Positions 55,746-64,000 of a DNA stretch of 64,000 bases are shown one piece after another (positions within the stretch are counted from its first letter, which is position 1; the number at the start of each line of letters is the position of its first letter). The DNA comes from Mesorhizobium sp. J8 (GTDB lineage Bacteria; Pseudomonadota; Alphaproteobacteria; Rhizobiales; Rhizobiaceae), in contig NZ_AP024109.1 of assembly GCF_016591715.1 (NCBI RefSeq), positions 5,642,001 through 5,706,000 on the forward strand, written 5' to 3'. The notes below the pieces were generated by a model, which saw nothing but the letters and a program-made list of their open reading frames with translations, ran no database searches and had not been told where the DNA came from. Made by a program: the position numbers and the translations under genes.

Positions 55746-56636
55746 ATGGCCAAAGCTTTTAGTGCCTCGGCGGGCATCATGCTTGCGCCCGCCGTGACAT
55801 TGATCGGCGTGTTCGTGCTGTTGCCGATGCTGCTCACCATCTGGCTGTCCTTCCAGGACTGGTCGACGCAGACGCCCTTTTCCGAGGCCAGCTTCGTCGG
55901 CCTCGGCAATTTCCACGAGATCTTCGGCCCCACCTCGGTCGGCCGCGACTTCAAGACGGCGCTCCTCAACACCGCGATCTACACCGCGCTGTCGGTCGTC
56001 CTCATCCTGCCGCTGTCGGTCGTCTTCGGGCTGCTGGTCTATCAGCGCGAGGTCGCCGGCGGCACGGCGCTGCGCACGGTGCTGTTTTCGACCTACATGG
56101 TGCCGATGATCGCCGTGGCGCTGGTCTGGTCGAAGCTCTATTCGCCGAGCGAGGGTCCGCTCAACCAGTTGCTCTGGCTGGTCGGCATTGGCCCGCAACC
56201 CTGGCTCTCCTCGCCCCGGTCGGCATTGATCTCGATCGTGCTCCTCAATGTCTGGCAGCAGGTCGGCTATTTCACCGTATTGGCCATCGCCGGGCTGACG
56301 CAGATTCCGGGCAGCCTCTATGAAGCCGCGACGCTCGACGGCGCCAACGGCCGCGAGCAGTTCCGCTTCATCACCCTGCCCCTGCTTCGCCGCACGCTGC
56401 TGTTCAGCGCCGTCATCGCCATCATCAACGCGGTGCAGGTGTTCGAGCCGGTGGCGCTGATCACCCAAGGCGGGCCGGTCGGCTCGACCAATGTGCTGAC
56501 CTACCATATCCGCCGCGTCGGCATCGAACGCGCGCAGGGCGGACTGGGCTCGGCCATGGCGGTGATGCTGATGCTGTCACTGATCGTCTGCGTCTCGGCG
56601 CTGTTTGCCTTCGTCAACCGCAAGGACAGCGAATGA
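55746..56636 (+). CDS. ABC transporter permease (MalF type)
   Basis: A 296-aa permease, six hydrophobic segments. EAA loop IPGSLYEAATLDGANGREQF; first helix ASAGIMLAPAVTLIGVFVLL. Follows the binding protein gene by 28 bases. It overlaps the next permease by four bases. Confidence 0.92.
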   Translation: MAKAFSASAGIMLAPAVTLIGVFVLLPMLLTIWLSFQDWSTQTPFSEASFVGLGNFHEIFGPTSVGRDFKTALLNTAIYTALSVVLILPLSVVFGLLVYQREVAGGTALRTVLFSTYMVPMIAVALVWSKLYSPSEGPLNQLLWLVGIGPQPWLSSPRSALISIVLLNVWQQVGYFTVLAIAGLTQIPGSLYEAATLDGANGREQFRFITLPLLRRTLLFSAVIAIINAVQVFEPVALITQGGPVGSTNVLTYHIRRVGIERAQGGLGSAMAVMLMLSLIVCVSALFAFVNRKDSE

Positions 56637-57493
56637 GCGCGGCTGCCCGATCGCTGTCTCGCAAGCGTCCTTCGGGCCGCAAGGCGCTGCTTGCCACCGC
56701 AATGCTTCTGGTCGCCGTCGCCTCCGCCTTCCCGATCGCCTGGATGGTGCTGTCCAGCCTGAAGACGCCGGCCGAGACCATGCAGGTGCCGCCGGTCTGG
56801 ATCCCGCGCACGCCGACGCTCGAGGCCTATGACAAGGTCGCCGGCGTCGTCAATGTCGGACGCTCGATGTGGAATTCGCTTGTCATCGCCACGGTCACCA
56901 CCGCCGGCATCCTGGTGACGAGCATGATGGCCGGCTACGCCTTCGCCAAATGCTCCTTCCCCCGCCGCTCGCTGCTCTTCTCCCTGCTGATCGCCACCAT
57001 GTTCCTGCCGCCGATCGTGACGCTGATCCCGCTTTACCGCATGGTCGGCTCGATCGGCTTGAGCGCCAGCCTCGCCGGCATCATCGTGCCCAACCTCGCC
57101 AACGCCTTCGGCATCTTCCTGATGCGCCAGTTCATCGCCGGCGTGCCTGACGACCTCATCGACGCCGCGCGCATGGACGGCGCGTCCGAGCTCCTCATCC
57201 TGTTCAAGATCGTCGCGCCGAGCATTGCGCCGGCGATCGCGGCGCTTGCGCTCTTCGCCTTCGTCTATCACTGGAACAGCTATCTGTGGCCGCTCACCGT
57301 GCTCCAGGGCAATGCCGACGCCTATCCGATCGTCATCAGCCTCAGCCGGCTGCTCAGCTACAACCGCGGCGCCGTCAACACCGGCCTGGTAATGGCCGGC
57401 GCCACGCTCGCGGTGCTGCCGCCGCTGGTGCTCTTCGTCTTCCTGCAGCGCTTCTTCGTCGATTCGATCGTCGGGTCGGCGATCAAGGGGTAG
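56633..57493 (+). CDS. ABC transporter permease (MalG type)
   Basis: A 286-aa permease with six hydrophobic segments; EAA loop VPDDLIDAARMDGASELLIL and the family end FVDSIVGSAIKG. Coupled to the MalF-type gene. No ATPase gene follows; the next gene is on the opposite strand. Confidence 0.92.
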   Translation: MSAAARSLSRKRPSGRKALLATAMLLVAVASAFPIAWMVLSSLKTPAETMQVPPVWIPRTPTLEAYDKVAGVVNVGRSMWNSLVIATVTTAGILVTSMMAGYAFAKCSFPRRSLLFSLLIATMFLPPIVTLIPLYRMVGSIGLSASLAGIIVPNLANAFGIFLMRQFIAGVPDDLIDAARMDGASELLILFKIVAPSIAPAIAALALFAFVYHWNSYLWPLTVLQGNADAYPIVISLSRLLSYNRGAVNTGLVMAGATLAVLPPLVLFVFLQRFFVDSIVGSAIKG

Positions 57494-57508
57494 CGCGATC
57501 GAGCACGA

Positions 57509-57745
57509 TCAAGCCTCGGTCTCGGTTCCGCCGCATATCAGATAATAACACTTGTCGTAGCGGATATACTCAGGAGCACCCGCATCTGGCCAATCGCCGG
57601 TGTCGCTGAAGGTTTTGATGAGGCGCGTGCATTGCGCCACTTCCTTGGCATTGTTGCCCCGAAAAGCTTGCGGCGCCGCGAACGCAGCTGCCGCAAGAGC
57701 AAGGCATCCTAAGCTGGCGGCAAGGAAGACGTCGGATTTGTTCAT
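57509..57745 (-). CDS. Small exported hypothetical protein
   Basis: A 78-aa protein with a hydrophobic signal or anchor (VFLAASLGCLALAAAAFA) and a short polar domain with four cysteines (VAQCTRLIKTF, DKCYYLICGG), possibly disulfide-bonded in the periplasm. The start at 57745 has no good ribosome site, so confidence is limited. Lies between two convergently or tandemly placed sugar genes without relation to them that I can see. Confidence 0.5.
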   Translation of the reverse strand: MNKSDVFLAASLGCLALAAAAFAAPQAFRGNNAKEVAQCTRLIKTFSDTGDWPDAGAPEYIRYDKCYYLICGGTETEA

Positions 57746-57799
57746 CGTCGTCGAATACAGTCGGGCGAATGTCCTGCCAATCGACAATCGATACTATCA

Positions 57800-58993
57800 T
57801 TAACGTGTCTGCGCCAATCTCGCCGGCATCCACGCCCCTCCAGCCGCGTTCGACTCCACCGCCGCGGCGACGAACTTCACGCCGCGAGCGCCGTCGACAA
57901 CGTCGGGCACTTGTGCTGCCCGCGCCGCATCGACCGCACCACCCGCGCGATGCGCGCGGATGATGTCCGCTGCGTCGCGGTAGAAATTGGCGAAGGCCTC
58001 GATATAGCCTTCCGGATGCGCGGCCGGCATGCGCGAGACACGCCGGGCTTCCGCCGTCGAGCCGTGGCCACCGCGCACCAGCGTGCGCGTTTCCTCGCCA
58101 TAGGGTGAGAATCGCAATTCCTCCGGCCGTGATCCGGACCATTCGAGGCCGGCTTTCTCGCCATAGATACGCACCGAAAGATCGTTGTAGTGGCCGGGCG
58201 AGGTCTGGCTGGCGAGGATGGTTCCGCGCGCGCCGCCCGCCCAGCGCAGCAGCACATGCGCGTTGTCGTCGAGGCGACGACCGGGCACGGCGGTGAACAG
58301 ATCGGCGGAAACCGCCTCGGCCTCGAAACCGGACACGAAGCTTGCCAGATTGAAGGCATGTACGCCGATATCGGCGAGCACCGCCGACTGGCCGGCGCGC
58401 GCCGGATCGGTGCGCCATTCAGCCTGCTTCTGGCCCTCGGCGTCGATCGGTTTGGTCAGCCAGTCCTGGATATAGGCGCCATGCACCGACACGATCCGGC
58501 CGAGCTCGCCCGCCGCCACCATTTCGCGCGCCTGGCGCACCATGGCGTAGCCGGTGTTGTTGAGCGTGACGACGAATCGGCGCTTCTTGGCCTTGGTCAG
58601 CGCCACCAGCGCTTCAGCCTCGGCAAGCGTCGTCGACAGCGGCTTGTCGCAGATCACGTCGATGCCGACCTCGAGGAAGGCGGTGGCGATCGGCGCGTGC
58701 AGATGGTTGGGGGTGACGATGACCACGGCCTCGATGCCGTCTGGCCGTGCAGCTTCGGCCCTCGCCATGACGTGGTAGTCGGCATAGCTGCGCTCCGGCG
58801 CGATGCCGATCTCCGCCGCGGAGGCGGCGGCATTCTCCGGATCCGAGGACAATGCGCCGGCGACCAGAGCGATCCGGTCGTCGAGCCGCATGGCGAGGCG
58901 ATGCACGGCGCCGATGAAGGCGTTGCGGCCGCCTCCGACCATGCCGACCCGCAGGCGTTGACGCGACGTGCCATCGGCGGTTGCATAGACCAT
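57800..58993 (-). CDS. Gfo/Idh/MocA family oxidoreductase
   Basis: A 397-aa NAD(P)-dependent dehydrogenase. N-terminal Rossmann motif VGMVGGGRNAFIGAVHR, the catalytic-loop CDKPLSTTLAEAE (usually EKP, here DKP), and a C-terminal substrate domain with ADIGVHAFNLASFV, containing the His that commonly takes part in catalysis. It acts on sugars or inositol derivatives. ATG 58993 follows AAGGAT. Divergent from the RpiR regulator gene. Confidence 0.9.
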   Translation of the reverse strand: MVYATADGTSRQRLRVGMVGGGRNAFIGAVHRLAMRLDDRIALVAGALSSDPENAAASAAEIGIAPERSYADYHVMARAEAARPDGIEAVVIVTPNHLHAPIATAFLEVGIDVICDKPLSTTLAEAEALVALTKAKKRRFVVTLNNTGYAMVRQAREMVAAGELGRIVSVHGAYIQDWLTKPIDAEGQKQAEWRTDPARAGQSAVLADIGVHAFNLASFVSGFEAEAVSADLFTAVPGRRLDDNAHVLLRWAGGARGTILASQTSPGHYNDLSVRIYGEKAGLEWSGSRPEELRFSPYGEETRTLVRGGHGSTAEARRVSRMPAAHPEGYIEAFANFYRDAADIIRAHRAGGAVDAARAAQVPDVVDGARGVKFVAAAVESNAAGGAWMPARLAQTR

Positions 58994-59084
58994 GATTGCG
59001 ATTATCCTTCCCAAGGTCGATATGCCGGTCGGTGCGGATGCCGTGACCGGCGACGGTTGTTTTCGAATGATATTTCTATTTTTT

Positions 59085-59096
59085 GTTTTGTAAAAC
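59085..59096. promoter_or_regulatory. GTTTTGTAAAAC inverted repeat (candidate RpiR site)
   Basis: Perfect five-base arms around GT, in an AT-rich stretch between the divergent dehydrogenase and rpiR genes. A second inverted repeat TTCCAT/ATGGAA lies at 60134-60155 before the SDR gene. Binding by the RpiR protein is inference. Confidence 0.3.
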
Positions 59097-59204
59097 GATT
59101 GTGCCGCGTTAGCTTTTTACGCTCGGTCCATCTGATGGCCCGGGGCCGGAGGGCAGGGATCGGATGACGCATCCGATGGTTGGGGTCACGATGAGGCATA
59201 TCCT

Positions 59205-60104
59205 ATGAGCGGCCGCGGCAAGGCGGCCGACGAGCCGTCCACCCATAGCCTGGAGACGGCGGCGAGAAAGCGGAGCCGATCACTGGCAGCACTTGGCTAT
59301 ACAAAGCCGCAAACCTACGAGGAGCTGCGGGCGGTGCTTGCGTCGGGAACCGTGCATTTCCCGAAACGGCTTCGCCAGGTGGCGATCTTCCTCTGGCAGC
59401 ATCCGAGCGAGGTGGCGCTTGGCACGATCGCGCAGGTGGCGGACCAGGCCGGCGTGCAGCCCTCGACCCTGGTGCGCTTCGCGCAGATCTTCGGCTATTC
59501 CGGCTTTTCCGATTTCCAGCTCCTGTTCAAGGACCGCATGAAGGGCTCCTGGCCGGATACGCAGGGCACCCAGGACAAGGTCGGGGAGCCGAATGCAAAC
59601 CTGCATTTTCTCAACGGCATGATCGGCGCCTGCCAGGCCTCGCTCGGCCGCATCGGCAACGATCTCGATATCGCCGCTTTCGAGACGATGGTCGATCATC
59701 TGGCGGCCGCGGAGCTGATCTATGTCATCGGCAGCAAGCGCGCCTTCCCCGTCACCACCTATCTGTCGCTGACGCTGTCGCAGCAGGGCGTGCGCAACGT
59801 GCTGGTCGACAATGTCGGCTCGACCGCGCTCGACCAGGTTGGCTGCATCACGCCGCGCGACGCGGTGCTGGCGGTCTCCTTCAGCCCCTATAATTCGATC
59901 ACGCCCGACCTCGTCGCAGTCGCGCATGAGCGCAAGGCGCGCATTCTCGCCATCACCGACAGCACCTTCTCGCCGCTGGCAAAACTCTCCGACACCTGGC
60001 TGGAGGTGGTTGAGCAGGACTTTGGCGGTTTCCGCTCGCTCGCCGCTTCGCTCGCCGTCGGCATGGCCTTGGTCCATGGCGTCGTCGCGCGGCGGACGGT
60101 TTGA
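59205..60104 (+). CDS. RpiR/MurR family transcriptional regulator
   Basis: A 299-aa regulator. An N-terminal HTH_6 domain (RLRQVAIFLWQHPSEVAL, IAQVADQAGVQPSTLVRFAQ, GYSGFSDFQLLFKD) and a C-terminal SIS domain (AELIYVIGSKRAFPVTTYLS, DAVLAVSFSPYNSITPDLVA) that would sense a phosphosugar. ATG 59205 with GAGG upstream. Directly followed by the SDR-polyol dehydrogenase-epimerase operon, which it likely controls. Confidence 0.92.
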   Translation: MSGRGKAADEPSTHSLETAARKRSRSLAALGYTKPQTYEELRAVLASGTVHFPKRLRQVAIFLWQHPSEVALGTIAQVADQAGVQPSTLVRFAQIFGYSGFSDFQLLFKDRMKGSWPDTQGTQDKVGEPNANLHFLNGMIGACQASLGRIGNDLDIAAFETMVDHLAAAELIYVIGSKRAFPVTTYLSLTLSQQGVRNVLVDNVGSTALDQVGCITPRDAVLAVSFSPYNSITPDLVAVAHERKARILAITDSTFSPLAKLSDTWLEVVEQDFGGFRSLAASLAVGMALVHGVVARRTV

Positions 60105-60175
60105 TTGGCGCGATTGACTAACGGGAATTGTCGTTCCATATTTGAAAAAATGGAAACTTTGTTCCGGGAGGAGGA

Positions 60176-60958
60176 ATGGAGGTTCGTCTCGACGGCAAGG
60201 TGGTGCTGGTCACCGGCGCGACGCAAGGCATCGGCCGGGCGGTCGCCAAGATCGCCGCGCGCTCCGGCGCCGCCGGCCTGCTGATCACCGGGCGGGACCA
60301 GAAGCGCGGCGACGCGGTTGCTGCCGAGCTGGCGGCCCTGGGCACCCCTGCCGCCTTCGCTGCTGCCGATCTCGGCGATCCCGAAGCCCCGGCGCGGCTC
60401 GCAGAGGCCTGCACCAAACGCTTCGGCCGCATCGACGGCCTCGTCAACGCCGCCGGCCTGACCGACCGCGCTTCCTTCGTCGATGCCAGCCTCGACGACT
60501 GGGCATCGCTGTTTGCGGTCAATGCCCGCGCCCCCTTCTTCCTGATGCAGGCGGCGATCGCCGACATGAAGAAGCGCGGTCAGGGCGGCTCGATCGTCAA
60601 CATCCTGTCGATCAACGCGCATTGCGGCTCGCCGGAGCTGGCCGTCTATTCCGCCACCAAGGGCGCGCTGGCGACGTTGACCAAGAACGCGGCCAACGCG
60701 CACCGCTTCGACCGTATCCGCGTCAACGGCATCAATGTCGGCTGGACCGACACGCCCGCTGAGCGCGTCATGCAGGCCGAGACGCTCGGCCAGGGTCCGG
60801 GCTGGCTCGACGCGGCCAATGCGACGCAACCCTTCGGCCGCCTGTTCTCCGTGACCGACATCGCCAACCTCGCCGTCTTCCTGCTTTCCGAGGTTGCCGG
60901 CCCGATGACCGGCGCACTGGTCGACCAGGAGCAATGGGTGATCGGAGCCAACCGGTGA
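60176..60958 (+). CDS. SDR family oxidoreductase (sugar/polyol type)
   Basis: A 260-aa classical SDR with TGATQGIGRAVA, NAAG (LVNAAGLTD) and catalytic YSATKGA. ATG 60176 follows GGGAGGAGGA, a very strong site. Its stop overlaps the GTG start of the polyol dehydrogenase. Probably oxidises a polyol or sugar in the same pathway. Confidence 0.92.
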   Translation: MEVRLDGKVVLVTGATQGIGRAVAKIAARSGAAGLLITGRDQKRGDAVAAELAALGTPAAFAAADLGDPEAPARLAEACTKRFGRIDGLVNAAGLTDRASFVDASLDDWASLFAVNARAPFFLMQAAIADMKKRGQGGSIVNILSINAHCGSPELAVYSATKGALATLTKNAANAHRFDRIRVNGINVGWTDTPAERVMQAETLGQGPGWLDAANATQPFGRLFSVTDIANLAVFLLSEVAGPMTGALVDQEQWVIGANR

Positions 60959-62481
60959 GTGCCGAAAAGCTCAGCCCTGCCCTGCTCGGCCACTTGCCGT
61001 CCCAGGTTCGCAAGCCGGCTTACGATCGCGCGGCACTCAAGCCCGGGATCGCCCATATCGGCGTCGGCGCCTTCCACCGCTGCCATCAGGCCGAATACAC
61101 CGACGATCTGCTGGCGAAGGATTTCGGCCGCTGGGGGCTGGTCGGCATCAACATCCGCCCGCCTCTGCTTGCCGAGACGCTTGGCAAACAGGACGGCCTC
61201 TACACGCGCCTCATCCGCCAGAACGACGAGGTCGAGGCGCGCGTCATCGGCAGCATCGTGCGCGTCGTCGACAGCCAGGAAAGCGCAGCGCCGGCGCTGG
61301 ACGTGCTCGCCTCGCCCGAGATCGAGATGGTCACGATGACGGTGACCGAGAAAGGCTATTGCCACATCCCCTCGAGCGGCGCTCTCGACCTCGACCATCC
61401 CGATATCGTCCACGATCTCGCCAACCCCGAGGCGCCGCGCAGCGTGCCCGGCATCCTGGCGCGCGCGCTGGAGCTGCGCATGGCCTCCCATGGTCGGCCG
61501 GTGACGCTGCTCTCCTGCGACAATATCCCCACGAACGGCGTCATCCTCGGCAATGTCGTGCGCACCTTCGCCGAACGCCGCGGCGGCAAGCTGGCGGACT
61601 GGATCGAAGCCAATGCCGCCTTCCCCTCGGCCATGGTCGACCGCATCGCGCCGGCGACGACCGAAGCCGATGTCGACGCGATCGAGCAACGTTTCGGTTA
61701 TCGCGACGACGCCGTGGTGGTGGGCGAGCGCTTCCGCCAATGGGTAATCGAGGACCGCTTCGCCGGGCGCGTGCCGCGCTGGGATCTTGTCGGCGCGACC
61801 TTGGTCGACGACGTCACGCCATTCGAGCATCTCAAGATGCGCGTGCTGAACGGTGCCCAGACGACGCTCAGCTATCTCGGCGTCCTGGGCGGCTTCGAGC
61901 ACACGTTCGAGACGATCGCCGACCCGCTTCTGGCCCGTTTCGTCCGCCGCATGCTCACCGAGGAAACACTACCGACGCTGATGCCGGTGCCCGGCATCGC
62001 GCCGGCCGCCTATGTCGAGCAGAGTCTGTCCCGCCTCACCAACACGGCGATACGCCATCGCAACCACCAGATCGCCACCGACGGCTCGCAGAAGATCGTG
62101 CAGCGCCTGCTCAACCCGATTCGCGACCGCCTGGCGAAGGGCGGGAGCATCGCGCTCCTCTCGGTGCCGGTCGCCGGCTGGATGGCCTATCTGATCAAGG
62201 CTTCCACCCGCTTCGGCCGCGCCTGGCAGGTGTCCGATCCGTTTGCCGACAAGATTGCCGCCATTGCCAACCGCATCGGTTCGGACAGCAAGGCGCTCGC
62301 CGATGCGATCCTCGCCATCGACGCCATCTTCGACCCGTCCCTGGCCGCCAACGCGACATTCCGCGCTCATGTTGTCGCCGGGCTCGATGGCCTGCTCTCG
62401 AACGATCCGATGGGGTTTATCGGACAAGTCTGCGCTGGGCCAACCGATGCGCGGTTGAAGCAGCCGGCGCGATCTGCATAG
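60955..62481 (+). CDS. Long-chain mannitol/polyol dehydrogenase
   Basis: A 508-aa enzyme of the mannitol dehydrogenase family. Cofactor motif IGVGAFHRCHQAEYTDDL, then TVTEKGYC, SCDNIPTNGVILGNVV and FPSAMVDRIAPAT. The active-site motif, usually KxxxxNxxH, reads KMRVLNGAQ: Lys and Asn are kept but the His is Gln. GTG 60955 overlaps the SDR stop (GTGA) and is preceded by GGAG. Acts on mannitol, arabinitol or hexuronates; the exact substrate is unknown. Confidence 0.9.
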   Translation: MSAEKLSPALLGHLPSQVRKPAYDRAALKPGIAHIGVGAFHRCHQAEYTDDLLAKDFGRWGLVGINIRPPLLAETLGKQDGLYTRLIRQNDEVEARVIGSIVRVVDSQESAAPALDVLASPEIEMVTMTVTEKGYCHIPSSGALDLDHPDIVHDLANPEAPRSVPGILARALELRMASHGRPVTLLSCDNIPTNGVILGNVVRTFAERRGGKLADWIEANAAFPSAMVDRIAPATTEADVDAIEQRFGYRDDAVVVGERFRQWVIEDRFAGRVPRWDLVGATLVDDVTPFEHLKMRVLNGAQTTLSYLGVLGGFEHTFETIADPLLARFVRRMLTEETLPTLMPVPGIAPAAYVEQSLSRLTNTAIRHRNHQIATDGSQKIVQRLLNPIRDRLAKGGSIALLSVPVAGWMAYLIKASTRFGRAWQVSDPFADKIAAIANRIGSDSKALADAILAIDAIFDPSLAANATFRAHVVAGLDGLLSNDPMGFIGQVCAGPTDARLKQPARSA

Positions 62482-62500
62482 TTAGAACCTGGGAGGGATC

Positions 62501-63412
62501 ATGAAGCTTGGACTGCTGACAGCACCGTTTCCGGATACGCCGCTCGGCGAGGTCGCCGACTGGGCGCGCTCGGCCGGCTTCGAGGCGCTGGAAATCGCCT
62601 GCTGGCCGAAGGCTTCCGGCGCCAGCCGCCGTTATGCCGGCACCAGCCATATCGACGTGGATGCCTCGGCCGCTGAAGCCAGGGACATCGCTGACGAGCT
62701 TGCCGGCAAGGGCCTGGCCGTCTCGGGTCTCGGCTTCTATCCCAATCCGCTCCATCCCGACCGGGCCCATCGCGAGGCGGTGATCGACCATCTCAAGAAG
62801 GTGATTTTGCTGGCGAGCCGCATGGGTGTCTCCCTAGTCAACACTTTCTGCGGCGGCGACGCCTCGAAGCATGTCGATGCCAATTGGGAGGATGCGCAGA
62901 AAATCTGGCCGGCGATCATCGCCCATGCCCGCGAGCATGGCGTGAAGCTCGCCTTCGAGAACTGCCCGATGATCTTCAGCTATGACGAATGGCCGGGCGG
63001 GCACAACATTGCCTACTCGCCCTATGTCTGGCGCCGCATCCTGGAAGCCTGGGGCGGCGATGTCGGCATGAATTTCGACCCCTCGCATCTCGTCTGGCAG
63101 ATGATCGACCAGGAGCGCTTCATCCGCGAGTTCGGCGCAAACATGCTGCATGTGCATGCCAAGGACCTGATGATTGATCATGATGGTTTGTACGAGCGCG
63201 GAATCCTTTCGGCTGGCATAGGCTGGCAGGTGCCGCGCATGCCGGGACTTGGGGACATCGATTGGAGCAGGATTTTTTCGGGCCTCTACCGGGCCGGATA
63301 TGACGGGCCGGTCATCGTCGAGCATGAGGACCGGCGCTTCGAGGGGACGGATGAAAAGGTCAAGCGCGGCTTCCTGCTGGCCCGCGACGTGCTGCGCCCC
63401 TTCATCAAATGA
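62501..63412 (+). CDS. Sugar phosphate isomerase/epimerase (IolE-like TIM barrel)
   Basis: A 303-aa xylose isomerase-like TIM barrel protein. Metal ligands are seen in order: E in KLAFENCPMIF, D in GMNFDPSHLVW, H in LHVHAKDLM, E in VIVEHEDRR. Start ATG 62501 follows TGGGAGG. It interconverts sugars or acts on keto-inositol-type intermediates. Follows the polyol dehydrogenase by 19 bases, in the same operon. Confidence 0.92.
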   Translation: MKLGLLTAPFPDTPLGEVADWARSAGFEALEIACWPKASGASRRYAGTSHIDVDASAAEARDIADELAGKGLAVSGLGFYPNPLHPDRAHREAVIDHLKKVILLASRMGVSLVNTFCGGDASKHVDANWEDAQKIWPAIIAHAREHGVKLAFENCPMIFSYDEWPGGHNIAYSPYVWRRILEAWGGDVGMNFDPSHLVWQMIDQERFIREFGANMLHVHAKDLMIDHDGLYERGILSAGIGWQVPRMPGLGDIDWSRIFSGLYRAGYDGPVIVEHEDRRFEGTDEKVKRGFLLARDVLRPFIK

Positions 63413-63503
63413 CGAAAAGCTTGGCGCCGGTGGCATTGGCGCCCCAGGAACTAACCTGAAAAAATCGAACTGAACTGAAAGATCAATGTGGAGGAGTACT
63501 GAC

Positions 63504-64000
63504 ATGAAAAGACATCTGACCGTGGCCTCGCTGCTGGCCGGCGCCGCCTTGCTTGCTTCGGCGGGCGTTTCGACCGCCGCCGGCAAGTACACGATCGGCA
63601 TTTCCAACACCGTCCAGGGCAATGGCTGGCGCGAGGAAATGATCTGCGCCATGAAGGCGCAGGCGCTCGCTTCCGGCGAGGTGGCGAAGCTCAACATCGC
63701 CCACCGCAACACCGACGCCGCCGGCCAGCTCGAGGACATCCGCAACCTGATCAGCGCCAAGGTCGACGCCATCGTCGTCAATCCGGCCGATCCGGCGGGC
63801 ATCAAGGCCGGCCTCGAGGAAGCCACCAAGGCCGGCATCGTCGTCGTCGCCGTCGACCAGGCGGTGACCGAGCCGTCCGCCTACATCATCTCCAACAACC
63901 AGGAAGAGTACGCCTATCTCGGCGCCAAGTGGCTGTTCCAGCAGATGGGCGGCAAGGGCGAGGTGTTCTACATGCGCGGCGCCGCCGGCGCTTCGGCCGA
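63504..64000 (+). CDS. Ribose-type sugar-binding protein (cut by window edge)
   Basis: The first 165 codons of a periplasmic binding protein of the LacI-like ribose class. Signal peptide (core LLAGAALLASAGVSTA), then YTIGISNTVQGNGWREEM and DAIVVNPADPAGIKAGLEEA. GTGGAGGAG upstream of ATG 63504. Different class from the CUT1 binders in this region, so its own permease and ATPase should lie right of the window. Confidence 0.92.
   Translation, partial: MKRHLTVASLLAGAALLASAGVSTAAGKYTIGISNTVQGNGWREEMICAMKAQALASGEVAKLNIAHRNTDAAGQLEDIRNLISAKVDAIVVNPADPAGIKAGLEEATKAGIVVVAVDQAVTEPSAYIISNNQEEYAYLGAKWLFQQMGGKGEVFYMRGAAGASA

Overview
The window looks like a chromosomal segment of a Mesorhizobium-type alphaproteobacterium (Rhizobiales, Phyllobacteriaceae). 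This rests on protein character (soxBDAG, a DUF992 protein, UbiE/UbiB order, several rhizobia-type small hypothetical proteins), GC-rich codon use, and many copies of a palindromic intergenic repeat that resembles rhizobial RIME elements. This is inference; no database search was run.

Layout. 1-2.5 kb: end of an APH-like phosphotransferase, an SDR, a TetR regulator and a small exported protein with GTAC-type palindromes. 2.6-8.1 kb (minus): small acidic protein and the heterotetrameric sarcosine oxidase operon soxB-soxD-soxA-soxG. 8.3-13.4 kb (plus): SDR, SET-domain protein, ribosomal protein S21, TPR lipoprotein, DUF992 protein, MFS transporter. 13.4-17.4 kb (minus): ubiE, ubiB and a coaBC with an extra N-terminal ribbon-helix-helix domain. 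17.6-29.0 kb: a nucleoside uptake and salvage island (add, upp, deoA, purine nucleoside phosphorylase, cdd, a BMP-type nucleoside ABC transporter), interrupted by slyX, an anti-sigma-like membrane protein and a GNAT enzyme. 29.2-30.3 kb: two unknown membrane proteins. 30.76 kb: tRNA-Ser(GGA).

30.8-44.0 kb is accessory in character: a lone AraC-type regulator with two perfect palindromes upstream, an approximately 9.6-kb gene, a translationally coupled unknown gene, an AT-rich leader, a decayed amidohydrolase fragment and a KTSC protein. The giant gene (32535-42170, minus, 3211 aa) is the most unusual object here. It has an export signal, a basic Lys/Ser/Ala segment, about 2.2 kaa of 25-residue Gly/Ala repeats, a Gly/Thr hinge, a second repeat type, and finally the PPIase plus C-terminal chaperone domains of trigger factor without its ribosome-binding domain.

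44.0-47.8 kb holds an AlkB-like dioxygenase, two small Pro-rich proteins, an orphan nuoD paralogue bracketed by intergenic repeats, and a hypothetical protein.

47.8-64.0 kb is a carbohydrate catabolism region. A minus-strand operon (binding protein, two permeases, PIG-L-like hydrolase, ROK kinase, GntR regulator, SIS-domain isomerase) suggests amino-sugar use. Divergent from it is a second ABC system (binding protein and two permeases). Neither system encodes an ATPase here. Then follow a Gfo/Idh/MocA dehydrogenase, an RpiR regulator, an SDR, a long-chain polyol dehydrogenase, a sugar isomerase/epimerase and the start of a ribose-type binding protein, together suggesting polyol or cyclitol catabolism. 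The substrate-specific assignments are inference.
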